Part shown: piece by piece, positions 54,138 to 62,007 of the stretch | How positions within the stretch are numbered: position 1 is the first letter of the stretch | Layout: every line of letters begins with the position of its first letter | Assembly (NCBI RefSeq): GCF_017874035.1 | Contig: NZ_JAGGKV010000014.1 | Coordinates: forward strand, 62,001 to 126,000 | Direction: 5' to 3' | Source: Paenibacillus aceris | GTDB taxonomy: Bacteria > Bacillota > Bacilli > Paenibacillales > NBRC-103111 | Length of the DNA: 64,000 bases | Translations under genes and position numbers: made by a program | The notes under the pieces: model-generated | Seen by the model: the letters and a program-made list of their open reading frames with translations, nothing else | The model's database searches: none | What the model was told of the DNA's origin: nothing

Positions 54138-55172
54138 CTATTTTGCGTTCAAGAGATTATAAATCAACATCGCCGCTTGAGCGCGATTCGTAAATTCCTT
54201 TGGATGAATGCCCAGACCGTAGCCTTGTACCAAGCCCATCTCCACTAGCGTGGTAACACTGTCAAGCGCATAATCCGAAATGTCTGAAATATCATTAAAC
54301 GCGTCTGCCAAAGAAGTCCCTTTACTCGCTGGGAGCTTATTAAGCGCTTTTAATGTACGAGCCGTAAGTGTCATCATGTCCTCTCGGGTCACCGATGATC
54401 TCGGGTGGAAGTTATTGTACTCATCCCCCTCTACAATGCCTAAACTTCTGGCAGCGGATATAGGCTCATCGTAATAAACGCCTTCCTGCACATCGTCAAA
54501 TCTCTCTCCGGCTGTACCTTTAACCTCTAGAGCTCTCATCAAAAGCACGACGAAATCAGCACGAGTAACTGGCAGCTCAGGACTGAAAATACGTTCTGCT
54601 GTCCCGTTCACGATACCCTTATCAGCCAAGAAGGCAATCGCCGTTTTTGCCCAGCTGAAATCGCCTAAATCATCGAATGGAAACAAATTATTCACCTGAA
54701 CAGCCACTTTGGCATTTGACTGCTGGTCTGTACTGGCTAGGATCGAGTCAACCAATTTGACTTTGCCGATCGCAAGCTCAGCCTCCCCCTCATCAATGGC
54801 CTCAAATTTCAATTTGTATAAAATCTGATCGCCATCGTCGCCTTTCGTTCGGCCAATTCGCGTATGCGCGAGCTGAATATGGTTGTCTTTCACAATCGGC
54901 GTAACAGAAAATCCTGGAATTTCCGTCGTTGCTTCTTTCAATTTAAGCTGCTTCGGATTGAAGTCCAAATTGATTTCGTACGCATAGACATCTTTTAACT
55001 GATGTCCTTTAATTAGAACTTCGACATTCTCTCCTATAGACGGTTTTTCGGTAAGGACCGTCAGCGTATAAGAAGGAGTGTCCTCTGCCGTTGCCGCAGA
55101 GGCTCCTGTTACAATCATCGATGCTGTAAATACCGTCATTAAACTGCAAGATACCACTTTTTTTACTTTCAA
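54138..55172 (-). CDS. cohesin fused to three S-layer-homology domains (surface anchor)
   Basis: A secreted protein of about 344 residues. Order: signal peptide (about 1-29, ending GASA); one cohesin-like domain (about 35-155, opening YTLTVLTEKPSIGENVEVLI and holding YAYEINLDFNPKQLKLKEA); three S-layer-homology domains (about 165-344) with motif positions VTRAD, VTRED and TNRAQ. S-layer-homology domains bind the pyruvylated wall polymer, so the cohesin is displayed on the cell surface. This is the layout of anchoring scaffoldins of cellulosomes, reduced to one cohesin. Dockerin-bearing enzymes lie next door on the same strand. A frame runs to a GTG at 55205, but AAAGGGG lies nine bases before a TTG at 55172. 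It could also serve a wall-structural role unrelated to dockerins. Confidence 0.85.
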   Translation of the reverse strand: MKVKKVVSCSLMTVFTASMIVTGASAATAEDTPSYTLTVLTEKPSIGENVEVLIKGHQLKDVYAYEINLDFNPKQLKLKEATTEIPGFSVTPIVKDNHIQLAHTRIGRTKGDDGDQILYKLKFEAIDEGEAELAIGKVKLVDSILASTDQQSNAKVAVQVNNLFPFDDLGDFSWAKTAIAFLADKGIVNGTAERIFSPELPVTRADFVVLLMRALEVKGTAGERFDDVQEGVYYDEPISAARSLGIVEGDEYNNFHPRSSVTREDMMTLTARTLKALNKLPASKGTSLADAFNDISDISDYALDSVTTLVEMGLVQGYGLGIHPKEFTNRAQAAMLIYNLLNAK

Positions 55173-55324
55173 GTTGGAGTGCCCCTTTCCGTTCATTACC
55201 TTCACTATAAGAAAATCTCATATCGAAGTATTTAGAATATAAAGTGTTAGTTTGCTATTTTCGGTTATTTTGAGCATTTCCATTTGCGCTAGCACAAAAA
55301 TGCTTGAACCCAGCGGTGGACGCC

Positions 55325-55367
55325 AAAAAAAAGGAGCCAAGCACGTACAAGCCGCTTAGCTCCTTTT
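55325..55367 (-). terminator. terminator of the chorismate mutase gene
   Basis: AAAAGGAGCCAAGC (55329-55342) pairs with GCTTAGCTCCTTTT (55354-55367) with one mismatch. Eight A at 55325-55332 provide the minus-strand T run. It separates the mutase from the cohesin anchor gene. Confidence 0.8.
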
Positions 55368-55403
55368 CATTCAATTATTCACTACATCAATATGTAAATC
55401 GTA

Positions 55404-55685
55404 TTAACATTTCGCTTTGAGCAACTCTTCATGACGAGAAATGACGATATCGATCAAACATCGATATATGTCTGATGCATATTCAGGGTTTAAGCCATTC
55501 TGCTCTGAAAGTTGAGCAATCTTCTGAAACTGTTGGTTTTCACGGCTAGCATCTTGTGCTCGCAAGTGATTCTCTGCCTTGTAAATCCCAACTTCTTCCG
55601 TATATTTGAATCTTTGAGCTAGTAAAGCAATAATTTTCCGGTCAACATCGTCAATGTTATTTCTTAGTTCATCTAGCTTTGTCAT
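55404..55685 (-). CDS. chorismate mutase (AroQ fold)
   Basis: Converts chorismate to prephenate for phenylalanine and tyrosine. About 93 residues, the length of a stand-alone AroQ domain, all helical. The opening TKLDELRNNIDDVDRKIIAL, then LLAQRF, and the lysine in VGIYK match the family's active-site pattern (Arg, Arg, Lys), and Glu/Gln-rich ENQQFQ lies in helix 2. The ATG at 55685 follows GGGGGTA; an in-frame ATG at 55706 lies too far ahead of that site. It is alone between terminators, without other aromatic genes nearby. Confidence 0.88.
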   Translation of the reverse strand: MTKLDELRNNIDDVDRKIIALLAQRFKYTEEVGIYKAENHLRAQDASRENQQFQKIAQLSEQNGLNPEYASDIYRCLIDIVISRHEELLKAKC

Positions 55686-55714
55686 CCCATGTACCCCCAT
55701 GCTCATTCCGATCT

Positions 55715-55883
55715 TTACCTGCCACCACGCCAGATTCTCCGTTTAATTTTAGATGAAAATGGGTGAACATTCAAGTTAAAAAGCGGAGAATCCCCATTCC
55801 AGCGAGCGGCTGGCACGGCGGCGGGAACCCCAAATACGCTCTCCCCCTTGCCGGAAGAAAGCGTACACGTCAGCGGCGCATTT
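55715..55883. other. GC-rich non-coding block, possible repeat
   Basis: A block richer in GC than its surroundings between the HD-domain gene and chorismate mutase. A 60-codon minus-strand frame (GTG at 55897) spans it with a phrase FGVPAAVPAARWNGDSPLF, but there is no ribosome site and the start lies inside the HD gene. I suspect a dispersed element rather than a gene; copies elsewhere in the genome would settle it. Confidence 0.3.
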
Positions 55884-56525
55884 TCAGTTGTTTCCACTAT
55901 AAGCCAGTGCTTCTTCCGTGATTCGTTTTATATCCACCGATGAAGTAATCTCGTCGTTAACCATATCCGGCAGGATGTTATTCAAAAAATAATCAACGCA
56001 ATATAAATTGATCGTATTTATTTTTATGAGTGCTTCACGGTACATTTTAATGAACTCCTTCTCTGTGTTTCCTCGTTGAAGCTCAGCAAATGCCTCGTAC
56101 ACTTGGTCCATCTTATCTGCAACCTCTAAAATCAAACCTTCAATAGAATTGTCCTTGCCCTCGCGAAGTTGATTATGGAAAATTTCTTTGAACTCATCGG
56201 GAATCTGTTCTTCAATAAAGTTGTAAACCATGCCTTCTTCTACTTTCTGAATTAATAAACGAAGTTCAGGCGAAGCATGCTTGACAGGTGTTTTGATATC
56301 TCCAATGAATATTTCACCATAATCATGACTGCTTGTGATCTCATATAGCTTTTTCCAGTTAATGATTGCGCCGTTTTTCTCCTCAATATCAGCAAGAGTT
56401 TTGGCGTATTGCACGACTTTCCATGAATGAGCGGCGACACTATGTTCCTCAAACTTAAACTTTCCCGGGCAACGAATAATTCGTTCTAATTCATTTAAAG
56501 ACCTGAAATATGAATGGATTCCCAT
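55884..56525 (-). CDS. HD-domain 5'-deoxynucleotidase-like phosphohydrolase
   Basis: A 213-residue helical metal-dependent phosphohydrolase of the YfbR type. The metal ligands are visible: His in FEEHSVAAHSW, the HD pair in SSHDYGEIFIGDI and Asp in EVADKMDQVYEA. YfbR removes phosphate from deoxynucleoside monophosphates. GGGAGGATC precedes the ATG. The gene is transcribed alone after the chromate transporter terminator. The assignment to HD hydrolases is firm; the exact nucleotide is not known. Confidence 0.85.
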   Translation of the reverse strand: MGIHSYFRSLNELERIIRCPGKFKFEEHSVAAHSWKVVQYAKTLADIEEKNGAIINWKKLYEITSSHDYGEIFIGDIKTPVKHASPELRLLIQKVEEGMVYNFIEEQIPDEFKEIFHNQLREGKDNSIEGLILEVADKMDQVYEAFAELQRGNTEKEFIKMYREALIKINTINLYCVDYFLNNILPDMVNDEITSSVDIKRITEEALAYSGNN

Positions 56526-56666
56526 ATGTTCGATCCTCCCATTATGTTAGTTAGCATGTCCACATTTTATTCATGGTCTTCTTAATGATTAGTATACTAG
56601 CTGCCTGTAAAATCTAGATTAAATATAATCCGCGATATAGTTAAAAATCTGTGTGTAAGGAAATAC

Positions 56667-56691
56667 TAAAAAAGCCTGATTTCCCAGGCTT
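56667..56691 (-). terminator. terminator of the chromate transporter gene
   Basis: AAGCCTG (56672-56678) pairs with CAGGCTT (56685-56691) around a six-base loop. Six A on the plus strand supply the minus-strand T run. It lies 30 bases beyond the stop. Confidence 0.7.
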
Positions 56692-56720
56692 AAGTTAATT
56701 ACATTGGATAGAGTTTATCG

Positions 56721-57929
56721 TTACATGACAATCAGCATTCCGCCTATCGCCCCCGCGATTACCACAAGCCAAGGCGGCAATTTCCAAAAGACGAGCATCA
56801 CAAACAGAACCGCAGCAAGGACAAAATCGGCAGGCGTCACGATCGCGGTCGTCCAAAGCGGGTTATATAGTGCAGCGAGCAAGATGCCGACGACAGCTGC
56901 GTTGATCCCGATTAATGCCCCTTGAACTTTGGGACTTTTCCGCATCGTATTCCAGAAGGGCAGCGCCCCTACGATTAAAAGGAAGGCTGGCAGAAAAATA
57001 GCGACCGTAGCGATAAGCGCTCCTGACACTCCGCTAATCATCGCTCCCAAATAACCAGAGAAGGTGAATAACGGTCCAGGTACAGCTTGCGCTGCACCGT
57101 ATCCAGCTAAAAAGTCTGACTTGCTAACCCAGCCTGTCGGCACAACTTCTCTTTCCAGCATAGGAAGAACAACATGTCCTCCGCCAAAAACAAGCGAACC
57201 TGACCGATAAAAGCTGTCAAACAAGGACAACCACTCTATGGTAATAATTTGCCGAAGCACAGGAAGCAGAATCAGGAGTCCGAAGAAGACACTCAGACAT
57301 AGAACTGCAACACGGCGGCTAATGGGAACGGAGAGATTCGAGCCATTCAGAATTGCCGTATTTTTATATAGCCATATGCCTGCAATGCCCGCAATACCAA
57401 TGAGGAGGACTTGGCTCAAAACCGTCTGCCACAGGAGAGTAACGGCCGCTACAACGACAGCGATCGTTGCTCTATTGCGGTCAGGTGCAAGTTTTTGTCC
57501 CATGCCAAATAATGCTTGTACGACGATGACTACGGCAACGACCTTAAGACCGTGAATCCAACCTGCGCTGCCAATATCAAAACCTTGCAACAGATAGGCA
57601 AACAGAACCAACGCAATCACCGATGGCAGTGTAAAGCCAAGCCATGCTGTCAGTCCGCCGAGCAAACCGGCACGGATGACACCAATTGCAATGCCGACTT
57701 GACTGCTGGCAGGACCGGGCAAGAACTGGCATAGTGCGACCAAATCCGCATAGCTTCGTTCGTCCATCCATTTACGGCGGCGTATATATTCGTTATGAAA
57801 ATACCCGAGATGCGCAATGGGTCCACCGAAAGATGTGACTCCTAGTTTGGCAGATACTGCCAATATTTCGAGAAGAGCCCCAGATTTGCTGAATGGCTTT
57901 TGTAGAACAGCCGCATCATTCTTCTCCAC
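56721..57929 (-). CDS. chrA: chromate transporter ChrA
   Basis: Membrane exporter of the CHR superfamily in the two-domain form, about 402 residues. Each half begins with the family pattern: LGVTSFGGPIAHLGYFHNEY with FLPGPASSQVGIAIG in the first, and RSGSLVFGGGHVVLPMLE with YGAAQAVPGPLFTFSGYLGA in the second, followed by five to six spans each. A frame runs to 58019, but GGAGG stands eleven bases before the GTG at 57929 and the extra N-terminus is unlike the family. It is a single gene. The family uses proton motive force to expel chromate; other oxyanions are possible. Confidence 0.9.
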   Translation of the reverse strand: MEKNDAAVLQKPFSKSGALLEILAVSAKLGVTSFGGPIAHLGYFHNEYIRRRKWMDERSYADLVALCQFLPGPASSQVGIAIGVIRAGLLGGLTAWLGFTLPSVIALVLFAYLLQGFDIGSAGWIHGLKVVAVVIVVQALFGMGQKLAPDRNRATIAVVVAAVTLLWQTVLSQVLLIGIAGIAGIWLYKNTAILNGSNLSVPISRRVAVLCLSVFFGLLILLPVLRQIITIEWLSLFDSFYRSGSLVFGGGHVVLPMLEREVVPTGWVSKSDFLAGYGAAQAVPGPLFTFSGYLGAMISGVSGALIATVAIFLPAFLLIVGALPFWNTMRKSPKVQGALIGINAAVVGILLAALYNPLWTTAIVTPADFVLAAVLFVMLVFWKLPPWLVVIAGAIGGMLIVM

Positions 57930-58088
57930 GAACTGTGATACCTCCACTCTTATTTTCCTACTTTGACAATTTTTAAGAATCCGTCGGCGAATTGACTTCT
58001 GCAAGAATTTCCTGTGCACAAAAAATAAACAAGTGGCTTATTATTCATAATAACTATTCTCCTTAAGGACAGCAATCAATAATATTTA

Positions 58089-58118
58089 TTAATCAATTTT
58101 TTTTGATTTATTGATTAA
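58089..58118. repeat. AT-rich inverted repeat upstream of chrA
   Basis: TTAATCAA (58089-58096) and TTGATTAA (58111-58118) are exact inverted copies 14 bases apart in a very AT-rich stretch, with an extra TTTGATTT between them. It lies 160 bases before the chrA start and could be a regulator site. No known consensus was recognised. Confidence 0.3.
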
Positions 58119-58157
58119 AAAAAAATTAGTTCATAATAACTCCAAGTGCAAAGAAAT

Positions 58158-58184
58158 CCCCTACCTGAAGTAGAAGGTAAGGGG
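58158..58184 (-). terminator. weak hairpin terminator after the MerR-like gene
   Basis: CCCCTACCT (58158-58166) pairs with AGGTAAGGGG (58175-58184) with one bulged A, 28 bases beyond the stop. The following minus-strand tract is ATTTCTTTG, a poor T run. Confidence 0.45.
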
Positions 58185-58211
58185 CTCTCTCTGGTAACGA
58201 TTCAAATTCGC

Positions 58212-59090
58212 TTATTGGGCAAACTCACTGCGTAACCGTTCTTCAAAATAGTCATCTATGTATGTTTTAATAAACCGATCGCGTTTATCTGTATTCTCTT
58301 CCTTCTTGAACATGCCAATTCTTCTTACTCGTTCTTGTTCCGGCTTTTGACTCCAGAGGATATGGGCTTCTTTTTCGAGTGCAAGATTAATTCTACGAAT
58401 CGTGAGATATTCATTCGTCCTTTCGCTGCGCTCTTTTTCAGGATCCGGTGCGGGTGGAATGAGTTTTTGTATTTCCTCGTTCTGCCGCTTTAGTTCTTCA
58501 TAATGCTGGAGCTCGAGCTTCTGTTGGCCTTCGTGCAGGACCTTTACTTCTTCGACGATCTCGCGCTGCAGGCGTTGTTCTTCCTCCATATCGCGCGGCG
58601 CCGGAATCATCAATCTTAGCTCCTGGTTTTGGCTTAGCAGCTGCTTATTCTGGTTAGTCAGATCCAATACCAGATCACTTAACTGAGAAACTCCGGCTAT
58701 AAGAGGTTTCATAGCGGTATTGATGCGTTCTTCTAGCATTACTGCAAAACCTTCTTCAAATTTCTGTTTAATAACGTCTGATGAACGCTCGGCTACCGCA
58801 GGGGGGGCTGCAGGAACGGGCAGCGTTCTTGGGACGTTCTTGCGTACATGATTCATCGTTGAACTTGCGGCCGTTTTCATGCTTTGACCAGCATCTAAAC
58901 GCTGCTTTAAGATTTCAAAAGTTTCAATATCATTTTGGGAAAATATGCGATTGCCGTTTTCCTCTTTGCGAAATTTGTATCCTCTCGCTTCGAGTGCCAT
59001 TGCATATTTACGTAAGCTGGAATCGCTTACCCGCAGATGTTCGTGCACCTGCTTCGGACTATATACCAATTCTAAATCTAAATTTACCAT
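58212..59090 (-). CDS. MerR-like helix-turn-helix protein with long coiled coil
   Basis: A soluble 292-residue protein. Residues 1-70 form a MerR-type winged helix: YSPKQVHEHLRVSDSSLRKY then NGNRIFSQNDIETFEILKQ. A Pro/Ala-rich linker (about 85-100) follows, then a long coiled coil (about 105-235) rich in Gln, Glu and Leu, and a charged C-terminal segment. This layout resembles RacA-like or plasmid/phage-type MerR coiled-coil proteins involved in DNA segregation or chromosome anchoring, rather than metal-responsive MerR regulators, as no ligand-binding cysteines are present. AGGAG precedes the ATG. It is transcribed alone between EamA and chrA; its role is unknown. Confidence 0.75.
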   Translation of the reverse strand: MVNLDLELVYSPKQVHEHLRVSDSSLRKYAMALEARGYKFRKEENGNRIFSQNDIETFEILKQRLDAGQSMKTAASSTMNHVRKNVPRTLPVPAAPPAVAERSSDVIKQKFEEGFAVMLEERINTAMKPLIAGVSQLSDLVLDLTNQNKQLLSQNQELRLMIPAPRDMEEEQRLQREIVEEVKVLHEGQQKLELQHYEELKRQNEEIQKLIPPAPDPEKERSERTNEYLTIRRINLALEKEAHILWSQKPEQERVRRIGMFKKEENTDKRDRFIKTYIDDYFEERLRSEFAQ

Positions 59091-59264
59091 CTCTTCATCT
59101 CCTCACTATTTCAAGGTTAAATGCTATTAATAGTATTCTAGATTCATATAATTGCAATTACAGTCGAAACGGGAGTGTCGAAATCTGTTTACTCCAACGA
59201 ATTTCGTTTTACGCAATATTTCCCAAGAAATAGTATTCTCATTGCATGAGTCTGCGAGACAAAC

Positions 59265-59294
59265 AACAAGGAGGTGCCTAAGCACCTCCTTGTT
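59265..59294 (-). terminator. terminator of the EamA transporter gene
   Basis: Perfect 13-base arms AACAAGGAGGTGC (59265-59277) and GCACCTCCTTGTT (59282-59294) enclose the loop CTAA. It lies eight bases beyond the stop; the minus strand continues TTGTTGTTTG. Confidence 0.8.
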
Positions 59295-59302
59295 CAACTT
59301 TC

Positions 59303-60202
59303 TCATATACTTGCACTTGCCTCCCGCGGCTGGCGGCGCTTCATGTTGGCTATCATGACACCAACCAGGATCAAAATCCCTCCGCCTATTTGAGCTGCCC
59401 GAATCGGATCGCCCAGGAGGAAAAAACTTACGATAATTGCGATAAATGGCGGTATATTCATAAACATCGCGCTTGTGGACGGCCCTACAACAGCGATGCC
59501 TTGGTTCCACCAGAAGCCCGCCAAGCCTTGTCCGATTACTGCTACACTGATAAGCAGCAGCCAAGTCAGCAATTGATGGCTCCCATGAAAATGCCCTTGA
59601 AGCGCTTCAACCGCCACCGCTGGCGACATCAGAATTGTCCCGATAACCGTTGAATAAATTGTCACCTCATAAGAGGTCATGCCGTTTGTCAGCTTGCGAA
59701 TGAACAGCAGGCTGATCGACATGCCCAGCATCGCCAACAGCAGGTACACATCGCCTTTTGAAATGCCGAGCGATTTCCCTCCATATAGAACAATGCACAC
59801 AACTCCCAGGAGAGCAACAATGGAGCCCGTGAGTTTCAGCCAAGTAACTTCTTCTTTCAGAAACATGCGAGACAGCATTGTAGTAGCAATAGGTGAAAGC
59901 GCAATAATGAGCGCTGCGTTGCCCGCTGTCGAATACTGAAGTCCTGTAAAATAGAACAGCTGGTTGAACAGTGTACCAAATATCCCTGCGAACAGCAGCA
60001 ACCCCCACTCCCGAGCGGTTGGCCGTCTCATCGATTTATTGATAACAGCTACCGAAATTAAAAATAGGGACATGACAACTAATCGTGCGAAAGATAAAAA
60101 AATAGGTGAGAAGTCCCGCAGCAAATAAGCGCTGGCAACATAATTGCAGCCCCATAGCAGCGACACCCCCCAAAGTTTCCATAAAACATTGCGGTCTGGC
60201 AT
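59303..60202 (-). CDS. EamA/DMT-family transporter
   Basis: A 299-residue membrane protein with ten predicted spans in two homologous five-span EamA halves. Motifs typical of the family are LSFARLVVMSLFLI, the end of the first half GGNAALIIALSPI-like AGNAALIIALSPIATTMLS, and the second-half GFWWNQGIAVVGPSTSAMFMN. The protein ends in a short basic tail. AAGGAG stands before the ATG. Members export amino acids, metabolites or drugs; no substrate can be read. It lies downstream of the O-methyltransferase gene on the same strand but about 100 bases apart, so a shared transcript is possible. Confidence 0.87.
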   Translation of the reverse strand: MPDRNVLWKLWGVSLLWGCNYVASAYLLRDFSPIFLSFARLVVMSLFLISVAVINKSMRRPTAREWGLLLFAGIFGTLFNQLFYFTGLQYSTAGNAALIIALSPIATTMLSRMFLKEEVTWLKLTGSIVALLGVVCIVLYGGKSLGISKGDVYLLLAMLGMSISLLFIRKLTNGMTSYEVTIYSTVIGTILMSPAVAVEALQGHFHGSHQLLTWLLLISVAVIGQGLAGFWWNQGIAVVGPSTSAMFMNIPPFIAIIVSFFLLGDPIRAAQIGGGILILVGVMIANMKRRQPREASASI

Positions 60203-60300
60203 CTCTGAAGTCTCCTTAATTTCTAAATCGTATATAAAAGATATTCGCTAGGATGCCTTCAATTCCTCTCAAAAGCATTATTTGGCAACACCCAAAAACA

Positions 60301-60969
60301 CTATTTTACAATCCCCAATACAAAACCATCATAACCTTTACTCCCAACAGTCTGAATGGCCGTTGCATCAATCTTCGGTTCCTCAGCCAACAGATCGTAA
60401 AACTGTCTTACACCCTGAACACGGGGATCTTGACTGTTCTCATTGATGACCTCGCCTTCACGAATGACATTATCCCCAATAATGACAGTCCCCGGATGAG
60501 AAAAATGAAGTGCCCATTTTAAATAGTTGGGATTATTAGGTTTGTCGGCATCAATAAATATCAAATCAAAAGGTTCCACGCCTTCATCGTCCATCTGAGC
60601 CAATTGATCCAATGCATCTCCTACTCGGACCTCTACACGGTCACTCAACTGAGCAAGGGATATATTCGCCGTCGCCACACGGGCATGAACCGGGTCGAGC
60701 TCCAATGTCACTAATTGCCCGCCGGAAGGCAGTGCTCTCGCCAGCCATATTGTACTGTACCCCCCCAATGTCCCGATCTCCAGGATTCGTTTGGCACCTT
60801 GCAGTTGAGCTAATAAGTTCAATAACTTACCTTGATTGGGTGTAACATCGTACGCGGGCAGCTTTGCTTGTTGATTTGCTAACAACACATTTTCCAGCAC
60901 TGCGTCATAGGGAACTAGACGTTCCGTAATATACTGGTCCACTTTTTCCCATGTGCTCGTTTGATTCAT
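60301..60969 (-). CDS. SAM-dependent O-methyltransferase (catechol OMT-like)
   Basis: A cytoplasmic enzyme of about 222 residues in the methyltransf_3 family. SAM motif I is ILEIGTLGGYSTIWLA, the acidic residue is in LELDPVHARVA, and the metal/substrate region shows FDLIFIDADKPNNPNYLKWA and the later DNVIREGEV. These enzymes methylate hydroxyl groups of catechols or similar small molecules with a divalent cation. The ATG at 60969 follows AGGAGG; an ATG at 60978 is too close to it. The gene is divergent from a LysR regulator, the classic arrangement for LysR control. Confidence 0.88.
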   Translation of the reverse strand: MNQTSTWEKVDQYITERLVPYDAVLENVLLANQQAKLPAYDVTPNQGKLLNLLAQLQGAKRILEIGTLGGYSTIWLARALPSGGQLVTLELDPVHARVATANISLAQLSDRVEVRVGDALDQLAQMDDEGVEPFDLIFIDADKPNNPNYLKWALHFSHPGTVIIGDNVIREGEVINENSQDPRVQGVRQFYDLLAEEPKIDATAIQTVGSKGYDGFVLGIVK

Positions 60970-61101
60970 TCTTCTCATTCCTCCTCTTTGCTACTTACCT
61001 TCTAGCTCCATTGTAAGCCAGTTATAATCATAATAATAATATATATTTTCAGTGTATTTATACTTATAATATATGAATACAAAGCAAAGGGAGTAATGAA
61101 G

Positions 61102-62007
61102 ATGAATTTACATGCATTGCGTTTATTTCATTCGATTGCAACTACCGGAAGTGTGACGCGCGCTTCAGAATTATTAAATATAAGCCAGCCAGCGATAACT
61201 GCTCAAATAAAAAAATTCGAGAAAGAATTGATGCTCCCGCTGCTTAAACCATTAGGAAGAGGAATCGCGCTAACGGATGCCGGCGAAGAACTTGCTTTAC
61301 TTGCAAAAAGACTTTTCGCAGTTGAACAGCAAATCGAACAATTCGCTCACAATTACCGCAACGGTACGAACGGATCTATTCGATTAGCCGCAACCTATTT
61401 GCCCGCTCACTTCCTCATACCCACTTGGATAGCAAAATTTAAGCAGCAATATGACCAAGTCGAAATGATCATTACCACAACTAACTCAAATGATGCCCTG
61501 CAACAACTCTTACAGGTAGAGGTTGATATCGCGATTTACGGGGGGATCGCAGAGACATATCCGGATACCGTTCTGACGGAAGAATTGTTTCAGGACGAGT
61601 TATGGTTTGTCGTTGCTCCCAATCACAAATATGCGAATCAGCAAGTTCCTCTGTCCGAAATGATGAAAGAACCTTTTGTCATGCGTGAGGAAGGCAGTTC
61701 AACGCGGGAGAGATTGTTATCCTTATGCCGCACATACAATTCCTCCGTTCCCACCATTTCACTGCAGTTTAACGGATTGCACGAAGCTATTACTGCTGTT
61801 ATTGCCGGATATGGGGCAACCTTCGTCTCATCCTTGGTTGTGCGTGAATATGTTGAACGTGGAGAGCTGTCCCGCGTTTATGTCGAAGGAATCCATCTAA
61901 AAAATACAATCGCCATTTGCACACGGAAAAATGAAATCTTACCCGCTTCCACGAGAAATTTTATCCAGATGATCCGGCAAAATCCTTATAACAAATCATT
62001 CTTGTAA
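61102..62007 (+). CDS. LysR-family transcriptional regulator
   Basis: About 301 residues. The winged helix at the N-terminus reads LHALRLFHSIATTGSVTRAS and then ELLNISQPAITAQIKKFEKEL; residues about 90-295 form the two-lobed effector domain. AAGGGAG lies eight bases before the ATG at 61102 and only two before the ATG at 61096, so I take the former. It faces the O-methyltransferase gene across a 132-base AT-rich gap (60970-61101) and probably regulates it and itself. The 3' end overlaps the end of the convergent kinase gene by 22 bases. Effector unknown. Confidence 0.88.
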   Translation: MNLHALRLFHSIATTGSVTRASELLNISQPAITAQIKKFEKELMLPLLKPLGRGIALTDAGEELALLAKRLFAVEQQIEQFAHNYRNGTNGSIRLAATYLPAHFLIPTWIAKFKQQYDQVEMIITTTNSNDALQQLLQVEVDIAIYGGIAETYPDTVLTEELFQDELWFVVAPNHKYANQQVPLSEMMKEPFVMREEGSSTRERLLSLCRTYNSSVPTISLQFNGLHEAITAVIAGYGATFVSSLVVREYVERGELSRVYVEGIHLKNTIAICTRKNEILPASTRNFIQMIRQNPYNKSFL

